Below, piece by piece: positions 39,713-49,443 of a stretch of 64,000 nt of DNA. Location of the stretch: positions 186,001 through 250,000 of the forward strand of contig NZ_JAMWEM010000002.1 of NCBI RefSeq assembly GCF_024509525.1. Reading direction: 5' to 3'. Below the pieces are notes generated by a model, which was not told where the DNA came from, ran no database searches, and was given only the letters and a program-made list of their open reading frames with translations. Position numbers and translations under genes: made by a program. Numbering within the stretch: the first letter of the stretch is position 1; every line of letters starts with the position of its first letter. This DNA is from Streptococcus suis. Lineage in GTDB: Bacteria > Bacillota > Bacilli > Lactobacillales > Streptococcaceae.

Positions 39713-40798
39713 ATGTCAAAATTACATCACGTTCAGTCTTACCTCGACTCTAAACAATTGGATTTAGCTATTTTTTCAGATCCCATCAGTATCTACTATT
39801 TAACAGGTTACCTGAGTGACCCACATGAGCGCCACATGATGCTCTTTGTCATGCCTGACCACGACTCACTACTCTTTCTCCCTGCCTTGGATGTAGAGCG
39901 TGCTGTGGCGACAGTTGATTTTCCTGTGGCTGGCTACATGGATTCTGAAAATCCGTGGCAGATTATCAAAAATAAATTGCCTCAAAAGAATTTTTCTGCT
40001 ATCGGTGCAGAGTTTGACAATCTCAATCTGACCCGCTACCACGGTCTTCAATCGATTTTCAATCAACCTTTTTCAGACATCACTCCACTTATCAACACTA
40101 TGAAATTAATCAAGTCTCGTGATGAGATTGACAAAATGCTCATTGCTGGTGAATTTGCGGATAAGGCCATGCAGGTTGGCTTTGATAACATTTCTCTTCA
40201 GGTCACTGAGACGGACATTATTGCCCAAATTGAGTTTGAAATGAAAAAGCAAGGGATTTCTAAGATGAGTTTTGATACCATGGTCTTGACAGGCAACAAT
40301 GCCGCAAACCCTCATGGTATTCCATCGACAAACAAGATTGAAAATAACGCTCTGCTATTGTTCGACCTTGGCGTTGAAACCTTGGGCTACACCTCTGATA
40401 TGACACGGACGGTTGCTGTTGGGAAACCTGATCAGTTTAAAAAAGACATATACAATCTGACTCTGGAAGCTCACATGGCTGCGGTCAATATGATTAAGCC
40501 CGGCGTGACGGCTGGTGAGATTGACTATGCCGCTCGGTCGGTGATTGAAAAAGCAGGCTATGGCGAGTACTTCAACCACCGTCTCGGTCATGGTTTGGGG
40601 ATGAGCGTCCATGAATTTCCATCTATCATGGAAGGCAATGATTTGGTGATTGAGGAAGGTATGTGCTTCTCTGTTGAGCCTGGAATCTACATCCCTGGCA
40701 AGGTCGGTGTACGAATCGAGGATTGTGGTTACGTTACCAAAAATGGCTTTGAAGTCTTTACCAAGACGCCGAAAGAACTTTTGTATTTTGAAGGATAA
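39713..40798 (+). CDS. pepQ: Xaa-Pro dipeptidase (M24B)
   Basis: Protein of 361 residues that cleaves dipeptides with C-terminal proline. N-terminal creatinase-like domain, then the pita-bread metallopeptidase domain with metal ligands in LLFDLGVETLGYTSDMTRTV, HRLGHGLGMSVHEFP, CFSVEPGIYI and VRIEDCGYV. AAAGGGG lies 7 nt before the ATG. It is divergent from ccpA and ends at a shared terminator with tgt. Confidence 0.96.
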   Translation: MSKLHHVQSYLDSKQLDLAIFSDPISIYYLTGYLSDPHERHMMLFVMPDHDSLLFLPALDVERAVATVDFPVAGYMDSENPWQIIKNKLPQKNFSAIGAEFDNLNLTRYHGLQSIFNQPFSDITPLINTMKLIKSRDEIDKMLIAGEFADKAMQVGFDNISLQVTETDIIAQIEFEMKKQGISKMSFDTMVLTGNNAANPHGIPSTNKIENNALLLFDLGVETLGYTSDMTRTVAVGKPDQFKKDIYNLTLEAHMAAVNMIKPGVTAGEIDYAARSVIEKAGYGEYFNHRLGHGLGMSVHEFPSIMEGNDLVIEEGMCFSVEPGIYIPGKVGVRIEDCGYVTKNGFEVFTKTPKELLYFEG

Positions 40799-40806
40799 AA
40801 AACAAG

Positions 40807-40828
40807 CCTCCTACAAATCTGTAGGAGG
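40807..40828. terminator. Bidirectional terminator between pepQ and tgt
   Basis: CCTCCTACA (40807-40815) pairs with TGTAGGAGG (40820-40828). Confidence 0.85.
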
Positions 40829-40837
40829 TTATTTTGT

Positions 40838-41992
<1,155 letters not shown>

Positions 41993-42114
41993 CTAGGAAA
42001 AACAGTCCTAGGAAAATTTTATCAGGCCGTAAATAGCCAGCATTGACAGTCTATCAAAAAAAGCCTAGCTTGTCATCTGTAATTATGCTAAAATAATCAG
42101 AGGAGGTTATTTAT

Positions 42115-43017
42115 ATGTTTACATCAAGTTCTATTCGTGCTAAAGCACGCGAAACCATGAACAAGACACCTGGTATTTATCTTTTAGCAATTCTGCCAAT
42201 TGTGGTAATGGTTTGTTTCCAAATGTTCGTACAAGTGTTCAACGTCAATATACAAAGTTCCACGCTTTATAATAATATTGATTTCTCTTACACTCCTACA
42301 GCAAGCGAATTATTTGCACTCTATCAGCCACTTGTTTCATTGTATCTTTTTTCCTTCTTTGTTTCTATTTTGGTTTATTTCTTATATCTATCCATTCAGG
42401 CAACTATCTACCAGATTGTACGTCAAAACAAAGAGCAAGCAAGCTTCAAAGATTCGATCACAATCTTTAGCAATCCAAACTTCGGAAAAATCTTTGCAAC
42501 TGTCTTTTTAAAACATCTATTACTCTTTGTGTGGCAACTTATTGCCATTATCGGACTGACAATTTTATTTACATCTCTTGCCGTAACTATCGTCTTTTAT
42601 GCGATAACTACTTTCAATCAGTATCAATCTCCTACACAAGATTTTTATATCGGTGCAATTGTGTTTATCTTTATTGGTTTCTTCATAACAGCCCTTGGAA
42701 TCGCTGTCTACCTTCCACAACAGTATGCTTATTCTATGACGGAGATTATCTTGTTTGAACGGCTTGAAAATGGTCAGTATACTTCTGCTTACGCTAATAT
42801 CAAGGAAAGCCGTCGCATCATGAAGGGATACAAGTTCAGAGGTTTCACTCTTGATCTGTCATTCCTTGGTTGGCTGTTTCTTGAGGGAATTAGCTTTGGT
42901 ATCGCAGGTGTATATGTTCGCCCATACTACTATGCTGCTCAGGTACATTTTTACGACGCTGTCCTGGAAGAACGCAAGGCCAAAGAAGACTTCATGCAGG
43001 TTCCGTATCATGCATAA
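42115..43017 (+). CDS. DUF975 family integral membrane protein
   Basis: Membrane protein of 300 residues. The N-terminal SSIRAKARETMNKTPGIYLL and the downstream pattern of about six hydrophobic segments are typical of DUF975, a Firmicutes family of unknown function. The C-terminal part contains the conserved-looking RRIMKGYKFRGFTLDLSFLG and RPYYYAAQVHFYDAVLEE. The ATG follows GAGGAGG. It is monocistronic. Confidence 0.87.
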   Translation: MFTSSSIRAKARETMNKTPGIYLLAILPIVVMVCFQMFVQVFNVNIQSSTLYNNIDFSYTPTASELFALYQPLVSLYLFSFFVSILVYFLYLSIQATIYQIVRQNKEQASFKDSITIFSNPNFGKIFATVFLKHLLLFVWQLIAIIGLTILFTSLAVTIVFYAITTFNQYQSPTQDFYIGAIVFIFIGFFITALGIAVYLPQQYAYSMTEIILFERLENGQYTSAYANIKESRRIMKGYKFRGFTLDLSFLGWLFLEGISFGIAGVYVRPYYYAAQVHFYDAVLEERKAKEDFMQVPYHA

Positions 43018-43018
43018 G

Positions 43019-43042
43019 AAAAAACTCCCGCGGGAGTTTTTT
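43019..43042. terminator. Bidirectional terminator after DUF975 and the CBS gene
   Basis: Perfect 24-bp palindrome centred on CCCGCGGG with A6 and T6 arms. Confidence 0.92.
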
Positions 43043-43043
43043 T

Positions 43044-43784
43044 CTATTCACCGATTAAGGCATAGAGTTCTGCCACATCTTGCGTGGTAATAATTCCCAC
43101 CAAATCCTGCGGCTGTTCAATGCGTCCATTGTCATGGCGAGATACCAGAACTGTCGCCCGCTTGTGCTCTTCGAAAATAGCTACAACCTGATACAGACTG
43201 GTCTGACTGGATAAGGTGGCAATGTGTAGCTGTCCTTCCTCACAAGTCAAAACAGCTTCCAACCGCGTCTGCTCGGTCAATTCCGTCATAGTTCCACCTT
43301 GTTGGCTTGCCTGAGCCAGCCAGTTGGTCAGTCCATTTTCAGATAAAAGCCCCTGATAGTGCTGGTCGGCGAAGATAGGAAATTTGGAAAAATGCTGCTT
43401 TTGAACAATCTCCAAGACCGGTCCCAGCCTGTCTGATGCCTGAAAGCTGATTGGCCTTGGTTTGTGGGTCTGCTTCAAGTACTGTCCCAAGGTCAGCGGA
43501 TGTTCATACTGCTCAATGACCCTTTCCAAAGTAGCAATCAACTCCTGCGACGGCTGGGCAACTTCCGTTAAGCCTGTCCGCTTTTCATGGACCATGAGAT
43601 TGCGGAGTTGTCTGGCTACGTAGAGCTTGTCCCAGTTGGCTGCGACTGGATTGTGGCGACTGAGGTCCTTGGCCTTAGTCAGCATGGAGCCCACATCAGC
43701 GTATTCCCCGTCCGCAACCCCACACACCTTGCGCAAGACCTTGTCCAAGTCATTAAACAGTTGTAAAAAACGTTCTTCTGTCAT
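43044..43784 (-). CDS. CBS-domain protein with HEPN-like N-terminal helical domain
   Basis: Protein of 246 residues. The N-terminal 90 residues are helical and contain LRNLMVHEKR, an R-x4-H arrangement as in HEPN domains. Residues about 95-245 form two CBS modules (ISFQASDRLGPVLEIVQ; DLVGIITTQDVAEL), which in other proteins bind adenine nucleotides. Its role is unknown. It overlaps the upstream M42 peptidase gene by 4 nt and is co-transcribed with it. Confidence 0.72.
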   Translation of the reverse strand: MTEERFLQLFNDLDKVLRKVCGVADGEYADVGSMLTKAKDLSRHNPVAANWDKLYVARQLRNLMVHEKRTGLTEVAQPSQELIATLERVIEQYEHPLTLGQYLKQTHKPRPISFQASDRLGPVLEIVQKQHFSKFPIFADQHYQGLLSENGLTNWLAQASQQGGTMTELTEQTRLEAVLTCEEGQLHIATLSSQTSLYQVVAIFEEHKRATVLVSRHDNGRIEQPQDLVGIITTQDVAELYALIGE

Positions 43785-44821
43785 CCTACCTCAACCATTG
43801 CAGATTTCAAATAGCTGTCCACCATTCGCTCTGTCGCTTCGACCGAATCCATATGAGTGCGTTCATAGGAATGACTGGATTCAATTCCCGCACCAAGCAG
43901 TGCATGCTTGACATCTGCTCCTGCTCTCATAGCGGCAGAAGCGTCCGAACCATAGTAAGGATAGATGTCCAGCTTGTAGGGAATACCCTCTTTTTCTGCC
44001 AAGGCTACCAAGTGCTGACGGAGTTCGTAGTGATAGGGACCTGAGCCGTCCTTGACGCAGATAGAAACAGTATATTCATCTGTCTGCTGGTCATCTCCCA
44101 TTGCCCCCATATCAACTGCTAGATACTCCACTACTTGACCTGGGATACTGGAGTTGGCACCGTAGCCAATTTCCTCATTATTTGAAAAATAAAAATGAGT
44201 CGTGTAAGGCAAGGTAATCCCCTCTTCTTTATATACCTTCAAAAGATGGAGCAGAATGCCTGCTGAAACCTTGTCATCCAGGTGGCGACTCTTAATAAAG
44301 CCGGTTGCTGTCACGACTGTACGAGGATCAAAGGAGATAAAGTCTCCGACTTCAATACCCAAGGCCCGCGTCTGATCTGCACTAGTCACTTTTTCGTCCA
44401 AACGAATTTCCATATTAGTCTGATTCCGCTCTGCTGTGCTGGCATCCCGATAGACATGGACTGAAGTCTGGTGCATCAAAATCGTACCTGTAAAGGTCTT
44501 ACCATTTTTAGCACAATGGATGAGGCAATTTTCGCCTTCAATAGAAGGGTAGCCGAATCCTCCCACCAAATCCATTTTGAGGCGTCCGTCTGGCTTGACT
44601 GCACGCACCATAGCACCCAAGGTATCCAAATGAGCAGTCAGCATCCTGTGTTCCTGGTCATTTTCCCCAGTAACAGTAACTAGAATGCCGCCCTTAGCAG
44701 TCTTGACAGCCTCATAGCCAAACCCTTCCACTTCTGTCTTGATGTAGTTCATAATGTCCGTCGTAAAGCCTGTGGGCGACGGAGTGTTGGTCAATTTAAC
44801 AATGTAATCAAGTGTTTGCAT
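43781..44821 (-). CDS. M42-family metallo-aminopeptidase (glutamyl aminopeptidase-like)
   Basis: Protein of 346 residues. Metal ligands and catalytic residues are readable: LTAHLDTLGAMV, IKSRHLDDKVSAG, SNNEEIGYG, VDMGAMGDD and a C-terminal SSHSYERTH. M42 peptidases form dodecameric shells that trim peptides in the cytosol; specificity (PepA versus endoglucanase-annotated relatives) cannot be fixed from sequence. The ATG follows a GGAGG site near 44830. Confidence 0.9.
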   Translation of the reverse strand: MQTLDYIVKLTNTPSPTGFTTDIMNYIKTEVEGFGYEAVKTAKGGILVTVTGENDQEHRMLTAHLDTLGAMVRAVKPDGRLKMDLVGGFGYPSIEGENCLIHCAKNGKTFTGTILMHQTSVHVYRDASTAERNQTNMEIRLDEKVTSADQTRALGIEVGDFISFDPRTVVTATGFIKSRHLDDKVSAGILLHLLKVYKEEGITLPYTTHFYFSNNEEIGYGANSSIPGQVVEYLAVDMGAMGDDQQTDEYTVSICVKDGSGPYHYELRQHLVALAEKEGIPYKLDIYPYYGSDASAAMRAGADVKHALLGAGIESSHSYERTHMDSVEATERMVDSYLKSAMVEVG

Positions 44822-44887
44822 GAAAACCTCCTTATTTTAAACTATTATATCATGTTTTAAGACATTTTTTTGCTATAATGAAGACAT

Positions 44888-45823
44888 ATGAAAACCTACC
44901 AGAAAATTTATTTACTATTAAGAGAAAAAGAAGACTATATCAGTGGAGAAGACTTGGCGCAGGAATTGGGAATTTCTCGGACTTCCATTTGGAAAGCCAT
45001 TCGCCAGTTGGAAGCACATGGTCTGACGATCGAGGCGGCCCGCAATCGTGGCTACAAATTGGCTGAAGGTGACTTGCTGCTGCCAGACTTGATCTCACAG
45101 GAGCTCCAACTACCTGTCCATCTCAATGCCGATAGTGATTCGACTCAGCTAGATGCCAAGCAAGGTATTGAAGCAGGTCATGCGAGCCCTGCTCTCTATC
45201 TAGCTCCGTATCAAAACAAGGCCAAGGGCCGCTTTGGCAGGCCTTTCTACGCCTCGCGTTCAGGTGGCATCTATATGTCCCTCCGCCTGTCGCCTAATGA
45301 ATCCTTTTTGGAATTCAAACCCTATACTATCATGGCTGCTGCAGCCGTTGTCAAAGCAATTACCCAGCTGACTGACTTGGACGTGCAAATCAAGTGGGTC
45401 AATGACATCTATCTGGGGCAGAAAAAAGTTGCTGGCATCCTGACCGAAGCTATTTCTTCCATGGAAACCCAGACCGTGACAGATGTCATCATCGGAGTTG
45501 GTATCAATGTCTATATCGATGACTTTCCAAAAGAACTTCGCCAGACCGCAGGCAATCTCTTTGACGACCAGCCCAGCATTACCCGCAACCAGCTGATTAC
45601 AGCTATCTGGCAGGCATTTTTCGAAACAGATGAGCAAGAATTGCTTGCTCTTTATAAAGAAAAATCACTCGTCGTTGGCAGACAAGTGACCTTTGTAGAA
45701 AATCAGGTGGAATACCGAGGCACTGCTGTTGCAGTGACCGATACAGGAAAATTAGTCATTCAATTAGAAAACGGCACCGCAAAAACACTCTCCAGTGGAG
45801 AGATTAGCCTTTCCGCTTGGTAG
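44888..45823 (+). CDS. birA: Bifunctional biotin-protein ligase / repressor BirA
   Basis: Protein of 311 residues. The N-terminal winged helix (GEDLAQELGISRTSIWKAI) makes it a group II, DNA-binding BirA. The ligase domain has AKGRFGRPFYASRSGGIYMS and IKWVNDIYLGQKKVAGIL; a small C-terminal SH3-like domain follows. It attaches biotin to acetyl-CoA carboxylase BCCP and can repress biotin genes. TATAAT (44874-44879, extended TGC) is only 8 nt before the ATG and no ribosome site is present, so the mRNA is probably leaderless. Confidence 0.94.
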   Translation: MKTYQKIYLLLREKEDYISGEDLAQELGISRTSIWKAIRQLEAHGLTIEAARNRGYKLAEGDLLLPDLISQELQLPVHLNADSDSTQLDAKQGIEAGHASPALYLAPYQNKAKGRFGRPFYASRSGGIYMSLRLSPNESFLEFKPYTIMAAAAVVKAITQLTDLDVQIKWVNDIYLGQKKVAGILTEAISSMETQTVTDVIIGVGINVYIDDFPKELRQTAGNLFDDQPSITRNQLITAIWQAFFETDEQELLALYKEKSLVVGRQVTFVENQVEYRGTAVAVTDTGKLVIQLENGTAKTLSSGEISLSAW

Positions 45824-45998
45824 ATTTTTCTACTAAGCGTAGGAACTTGGTCACACGGTAGCTAAACCGCAGATTGCGATAGACAAAAAAGCCATAAAGT
45901 CCCGCAAAGAGAAAATCTCCTGACAAGATAGAACTATTCATAAAGTAGGTCGCAAAGGCTGTTGTAAGCGCCAAAAATAAAAACTGTGGAATTTGCAT
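45804..45998 (-). CDS. DUF3272 family small membrane protein
   Basis: Protein of 64 residues with two hydrophobic segments and a basic tail (RVTKFLRLVEKSTKRKG). It resembles the streptococcal DUF3272 family that lies after dnaX in pneumococcus. Here the repeat array and further terminators separate it from dnaX. TATACT (46005-46010, extended TGT) is 6 nt before its ATG, so it probably has its own promoter and a leaderless mRNA. The 3' end overlaps birA's last codons by 20 nt on the opposite strand. Confidence 0.75.
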   Translation of the reverse strand: MQIPQFLFLALTTAFATYFMNSSILSGDFLFAGLYGFFVYRNLRFSYRVTKFLRLVEKSTKRKG

Positions 45999-46014
45999 AG
46001 TCCTAGTATAACAA

Positions 46015-46037
46015 AAAATCAGCTGTAAGTTGATTTT
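46015..46037. terminator. Hairpin terminator upstream of DUF3272
   Basis: AAAATCA (46015-46021) pairs with TGATTTT (46031-46037); T-runs follow on both strands. Confidence 0.65.
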
Positions 46038-46083
46038 TTTGTTAGCCTGAAAACAATTTCAGTCTCCAGACGGATAAGAGCAG

Positions 46084-46111
46084 AAAACCACTGGCCGCGG
46101 CCAATGGTTTT
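46084..46111. terminator. GC-rich palindromic hairpin with T-run
   Basis: AAAACCA-TGGCC-GC-GGCCA-TGGTTTT arrangement with one mismatch, then TT. It lies within the 611-bp gap between DUF3272 and dnaX; apart from the hairpins and the repeat array that gap shows no gene. Confidence 0.65.
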
Positions 46112-46222
46112 TTAAGGAGATTATGAAAAATATTTAGGATTGAATACAGTATAACTCAATCTTGAAAAGAAGACATCAGACCTAAGACGGATATTTCATA
46201 AATCCAGTAAAACTGTCCACTT

Positions 46223-46613
46223 TCACATTTCAAGGCGAGGGCTTCTACAGTCAGTGAGACTGGAGAAGGGAGGAAATGGAGCGAACAAAGTTCGCATCAA
46301 AAAGGTCCCCCGAACCTGCCTCGCTCTCTCGTTTCAAGGCGAGGGTTAAAAAGGTCCCCCAGACCTGCCTCGCTCTCGTTTCAAGGCGAGGGTTAAAAAG
46401 GTCCCCCGGACCTACCTCGCTCTCTCGTTTCAAGACGAGGGTTAAAAAGGTCCCCCGGACCTGCCTCGCTCTCTCGTTTCAAGGCGAGGGTTAAAAAGGT
46501 CCCCCGGACCTGCCTCGCTCTCTCGTTTCAAGACGAGGGTTAAAAAGGTCCCCCGGACCTGCCTCGCTCTCGTTTCAAGGCGAGGGTTAAAAAGGTCCCC
46601 CGGACCTTTTTAA
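46223..46613 (-). repeat. Seven tandem 47-49 bp repeats, each containing an intrinsic terminator on the minus strand
   Basis: The core GGTCCCCC begins at 46304, 46353, 46400, 46449, 46498, 46547 and 46594, giving periods of 49, 47, 49, 49, 49 and 47. The 2-bp change comes from CTCTCTC versus CTCTC. Read on the minus strand each unit has GGTCC-GGG-GGACC followed by TTTTT(A), then CCTCGC...GCGAGG as a second hairpin. A partial unit (TTTCAAGGCGAGGG) starts at about 46226. The last unit immediately follows the dnaX stop codon and is its terminator. The period is not a multiple of three and there is no spacer diversity, so neither coding nor CRISPR. Confidence 0.88.
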
Positions 46614-48280
46614 TCATCTATAATTTCTACCTGGTCTGCTAGGAAACTAAATTCCTCTGGAACCGGTTTTTCTTCTTTTTCTGGAACAGATTCTGCCTTA
46701 TCTCCTTTGGCCTTTGCTGAAAACTCTGCTCGAATAGCCTGCCAGTCCTCCATAGCAATTGCAAGAATTTGTGGTGAGAAACCTGCAGCGTTACTAAGAA
46801 TGTTCCCAAACATGGTGTTGAGGTTTTCTCGTTTCATGGTCTGCTCAGCATTGAAGGCTGATTCAAATGCTAGAATGGCATGGTTTTCATTGGCTGCGAC
46901 TGGCTGAGATCCTGCAAGTAAGGCCTTATCTGCTCCTGCTAGGCTCTCAAGAATTTCTCCCCAAGCATTTTGAAGACGGGTTAGATTTTCCCGAGCCAAT
47001 GTCGGATTCTCCATAGCCTCCTGCAGAATGGCATGGACCTTATTGGTATCCAGTCGGTATTTTTTAGCCGGTTGAGGTTTACGAGAAATTGGTTTAGCGA
47101 CCTGTAGTTGCTGGCTAGACAAGTTGGCTACTAACTGCTTGAGTTCAGCAATCTGACTCTGCATCGTTTCGATTTGCTGTGTTACACCGTGTGGGAAATC
47201 TGTGCTCCCACCAGAAGAAATCTCTTCAGCAAGAGCAATTGTCATCGTATCAGCATAGATTTTGGGATGGGGACTAGACTTGATATCCGCTAAGCCTTTA
47301 GTCACTTGGTCAATCATAGAAAAAATCCGCATCTGATCCAGAGCTAGATTCTCCGTAAAAGCTGTACTAGCATGGGAGTTCTCACCACCTGTTTGAACAA
47401 TGAGTAAGTCTCTCAAATAATGAAGCAAATCTGTAGCAAAGCGGGTCATACTCTTACCTTGATCAAATAGAGTTTGTAAGTTATGTAAGGCTGCTACACT
47501 GTCTCCCTCCCGGAGACTGGTCACATAATCATCTAGGGCTCGTAGACTGATAGAGCCTGTAATTTCCTCAGCAATTTCAATCGTTACTTGTTGCGTTTGA
47601 CTGAGACTAAGTGCCTGGTCCAATATGGATAGAGCATCACGCATCCCACCCTCAGCCCGTCTCGCAATGATTGTAAGAGCTTCGCTATCATATTCGATTC
47701 CCTCTTGTGTTAAAATCTGAGCCAAGTGTTGCTGGATATCAGCAAGTCTAATAGACTTAAATTCAAAACGTTGGACACGTGATAAAATTGTGGCAGGAAT
47801 CTTGTGCAGCTCTGTCGTCGCTAAGATAAACACTACATTTTCTGTTGGTTCTTCTAACGTCTTTAGTAAGGCATTAAAAGCTCCTGTCGACAGCATATGG
47901 ACTTCATCGATGATGTAAACCTTATAGGTAGCGAGGCTCGGTGCATAGGTTGATTTATCCCGAATATCACGAATCTCATCAACACCATTATTAGAAGCAG
48001 CATCGATTTCGATAACATCTTCGAGACTGCCTTCAGTAATAGCCTGGCAGATATAACAATTATTACACGGTTCACCATTTGTTTGATTTGGACAGTTCAT
48101 CGATTTAGCAAAAATTTTGGCTGCCGATGTTTTACCAGTTCCGCGTGGTCCTGAGAAAAGATAAGCATGACTAATTGTCCCATGCTCAATGGCCTGTTTA
48201 AGCGTGGTAGCTATCACTTCTTGTCCAACCATCTCGCCAAAGGTCTGGCTCCGGTATTTTCGATATAAAGCTTGATACAT
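46610..48280 (-). CDS. dnaX: DNA polymerase III subunit gamma/tau
   Basis: Clamp-loader ATPase of 556 residues. N-terminal AAA+ domain: Walker A in FSGPRGTGKTSAAKIFAK, zinc module with four cysteines (CPNQTNGEPCNNCYIC), DEVHM and sensor LATTELHKIPATILSR. The C-terminal 180 residues are the tau-type extension. A 1-nt overlap with the fRMsr gene marks a shared operon. Its stop codon is followed directly by the terminator array. Confidence 0.96.
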   Translation of the reverse strand: MYQALYRKYRSQTFGEMVGQEVIATTLKQAIEHGTISHAYLFSGPRGTGKTSAAKIFAKSMNCPNQTNGEPCNNCYICQAITEGSLEDVIEIDAASNNGVDEIRDIRDKSTYAPSLATYKVYIIDEVHMLSTGAFNALLKTLEEPTENVVFILATTELHKIPATILSRVQRFEFKSIRLADIQQHLAQILTQEGIEYDSEALTIIARRAEGGMRDALSILDQALSLSQTQQVTIEIAEEITGSISLRALDDYVTSLREGDSVAALHNLQTLFDQGKSMTRFATDLLHYLRDLLIVQTGGENSHASTAFTENLALDQMRIFSMIDQVTKGLADIKSSPHPKIYADTMTIALAEEISSGGSTDFPHGVTQQIETMQSQIAELKQLVANLSSQQLQVAKPISRKPQPAKKYRLDTNKVHAILQEAMENPTLARENLTRLQNAWGEILESLAGADKALLAGSQPVAANENHAILAFESAFNAEQTMKRENLNTMFGNILSNAAGFSPQILAIAMEDWQAIRAEFSAKAKGDKAESVPEKEEKPVPEEFSFLADQVEIIDD

Positions 48281-48774
48281 TATTTCTCTCCAAACATAGC
48301 AAAAGTCCAGTCTGTTTTCTCCACTAGGACTGCTACAAACTTCTCTAGGTACTCTTGATCAAGAGCATCATAATCTGCGACAAGTTGAGAATCTAAGTCC
48401 AAAACTCCTAGTAATTGACCATTCTTTACCATAGGTACAACAATCTCCGATAGGGCTGCCGCATCGCAAGAAATGTAGTTGTCATGTAGACGCACATCCT
48501 CAACTATAATGGTCTGGCGTCTAACTGCTGATTCACCACAGACACCTTTTCCCAAGGGGATTCGTACACAGGAAACTCCACCTTGAAAAGGTCCCAATAC
48601 CAATTCCTGACCATCATATAAATAAAAACCTGCAAAGATGGAATTAGGCAAGGATTGATTCAGTAGGGCTGAAGCATTGGACAAATTGGAAAGTGCATTG
48701 GTTTCCCCTTCCAAAAGAGCCTCTAGCTGAGCTAGTAAGAGTTGGTAAGACGATATTTTTTCATTAGTAGTCAT
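48280..48774 (-). CDS. GAF-domain free methionine-(R)-sulfoxide reductase
   Basis: Protein of 164 residues, a single GAF domain with the fRMsr cysteines: [15 protein letters not shown] and [19 protein letters not shown]. It reduces free methionine-R-sulfoxide. It lies just upstream of dnaX as in pneumococcus. TATAAT (48781-48786, extended TGC) ends 6 nt before the ATG (MTTNEK) and no ribosome site exists, so translation is probably leaderless; an upstream in-frame TTG lies before the -10 box and would not be transcribed. Confidence 0.9.
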   Translation of the reverse strand: MTTNEKISSYQLLLAQLEALLEGETNALSNLSNASALLNQSLPNSIFAGFYLYDGQELVLGPFQGGVSCVRIPLGKGVCGESAVRRQTIIVEDVRLHDNYISCDAAALSEIVVPMVKNGQLLGVLDLDSQLVADYDALDQEYLEKFVAVLVEKTDWTFAMFGEK

Positions 48775-48811
48775 GAAATCATTATAGCATAAAACTAACA
48801 AAGCTGGGAAA

Positions 48812-48842
48812 AAGAAAAAGAGATTGAATGATGGTCAATCCC
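48812..48842 (-). terminator. Terminator of the leu operon
   Basis: GGGATTGA pairs with TCAATCTC on the minus strand, followed by TTTTTCTTT. Confidence 0.78.
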
Positions 48843-48850
48843 TTTACTGC

Positions 48851-49441
48851 CTACTGCCAATAAGCTGGTCTATTTCTTTCGTATTCAGCAATCAATTCTT
48901 CATATTGAAGAGTGACTCCGATATCATCTAAGCCATTAATCAATTTATGTTTCCAGTCTGGAGCTATCTCAAAATCAAAGTCACCGATTGGAGTGATAAT
49001 CTTCTGTTGTTCAAGGTTAACAGTGATGATGTCCGTTGGAGATAGCTTAGCTAATTTTTCCCTAACCTCTCTAGGTTGGACAATCGGTAGCATACCATTG
49101 TTGAGTTCGTTGTTGTAATGAATATCCCCAAATGAGCCTGCAATCACAACTTTAAAACCATAATCAGCAAGAGCCCAGGCAGCATGTTCGCGAGACGAAC
49201 CCGCACCAAAATTATCCCCTGTAACCAATATCGTAGCTTGACGATAGGCTGCTTGATTAAATATAAAATCGGGATTTTCAGTGTAGTTATGGTCCAAATA
49301 ACGCCAAGCATACATGAGATACTTACCAAACCCCTTTTTATCGATTAGCTTGAGAAATTGCTTTGGTAAAATCTGATCCGTATCGATATTATCGTTCATT
49401 AGAGGAACTGTTGTTCCACTATAAATTGTAAATTTATCCAT
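48851..49441 (-). CDS. leuD: 3-isopropylmalate dehydratase small subunit
   Basis: Protein of 196 residues forming the swivel domain of isopropylmalate isomerase with LeuC. Family segments: [16 protein letters not shown] and [17 protein letters not shown]. It is the last gene of the leu operon, 2 nt after leuC, followed by a terminator. Confidence 0.96.
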   Translation of the reverse strand: MDKFTIYSGTTVPLMNDNIDTDQILPKQFLKLIDKKGFGKYLMYAWRYLDHNYTENPDFIFNQAAYRQATILVTGDNFGAGSSREHAAWALADYGFKVVIAGSFGDIHYNNELNNGMLPIVQPREVREKLAKLSPTDIITVNLEQQKIITPIGDFDFEIAPDWKHKLINGLDDIGVTLQYEELIAEYERNRPAYWQ

Positions 49442-49443
49442 TT

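Noticed and set aside
46276..46494. Proline/arginine-rich ORF across the tandem repeats
   Set aside because: The repeat period (47-49 bp) is not a multiple of three, so the frame changes in every unit; there is no ribosome site.
46273..46613. Possible CRISPR array
   Set aside because: The repeated units are contiguous, with no unique spacers and no cas genes; unit variation is 2 bp in a CT run.
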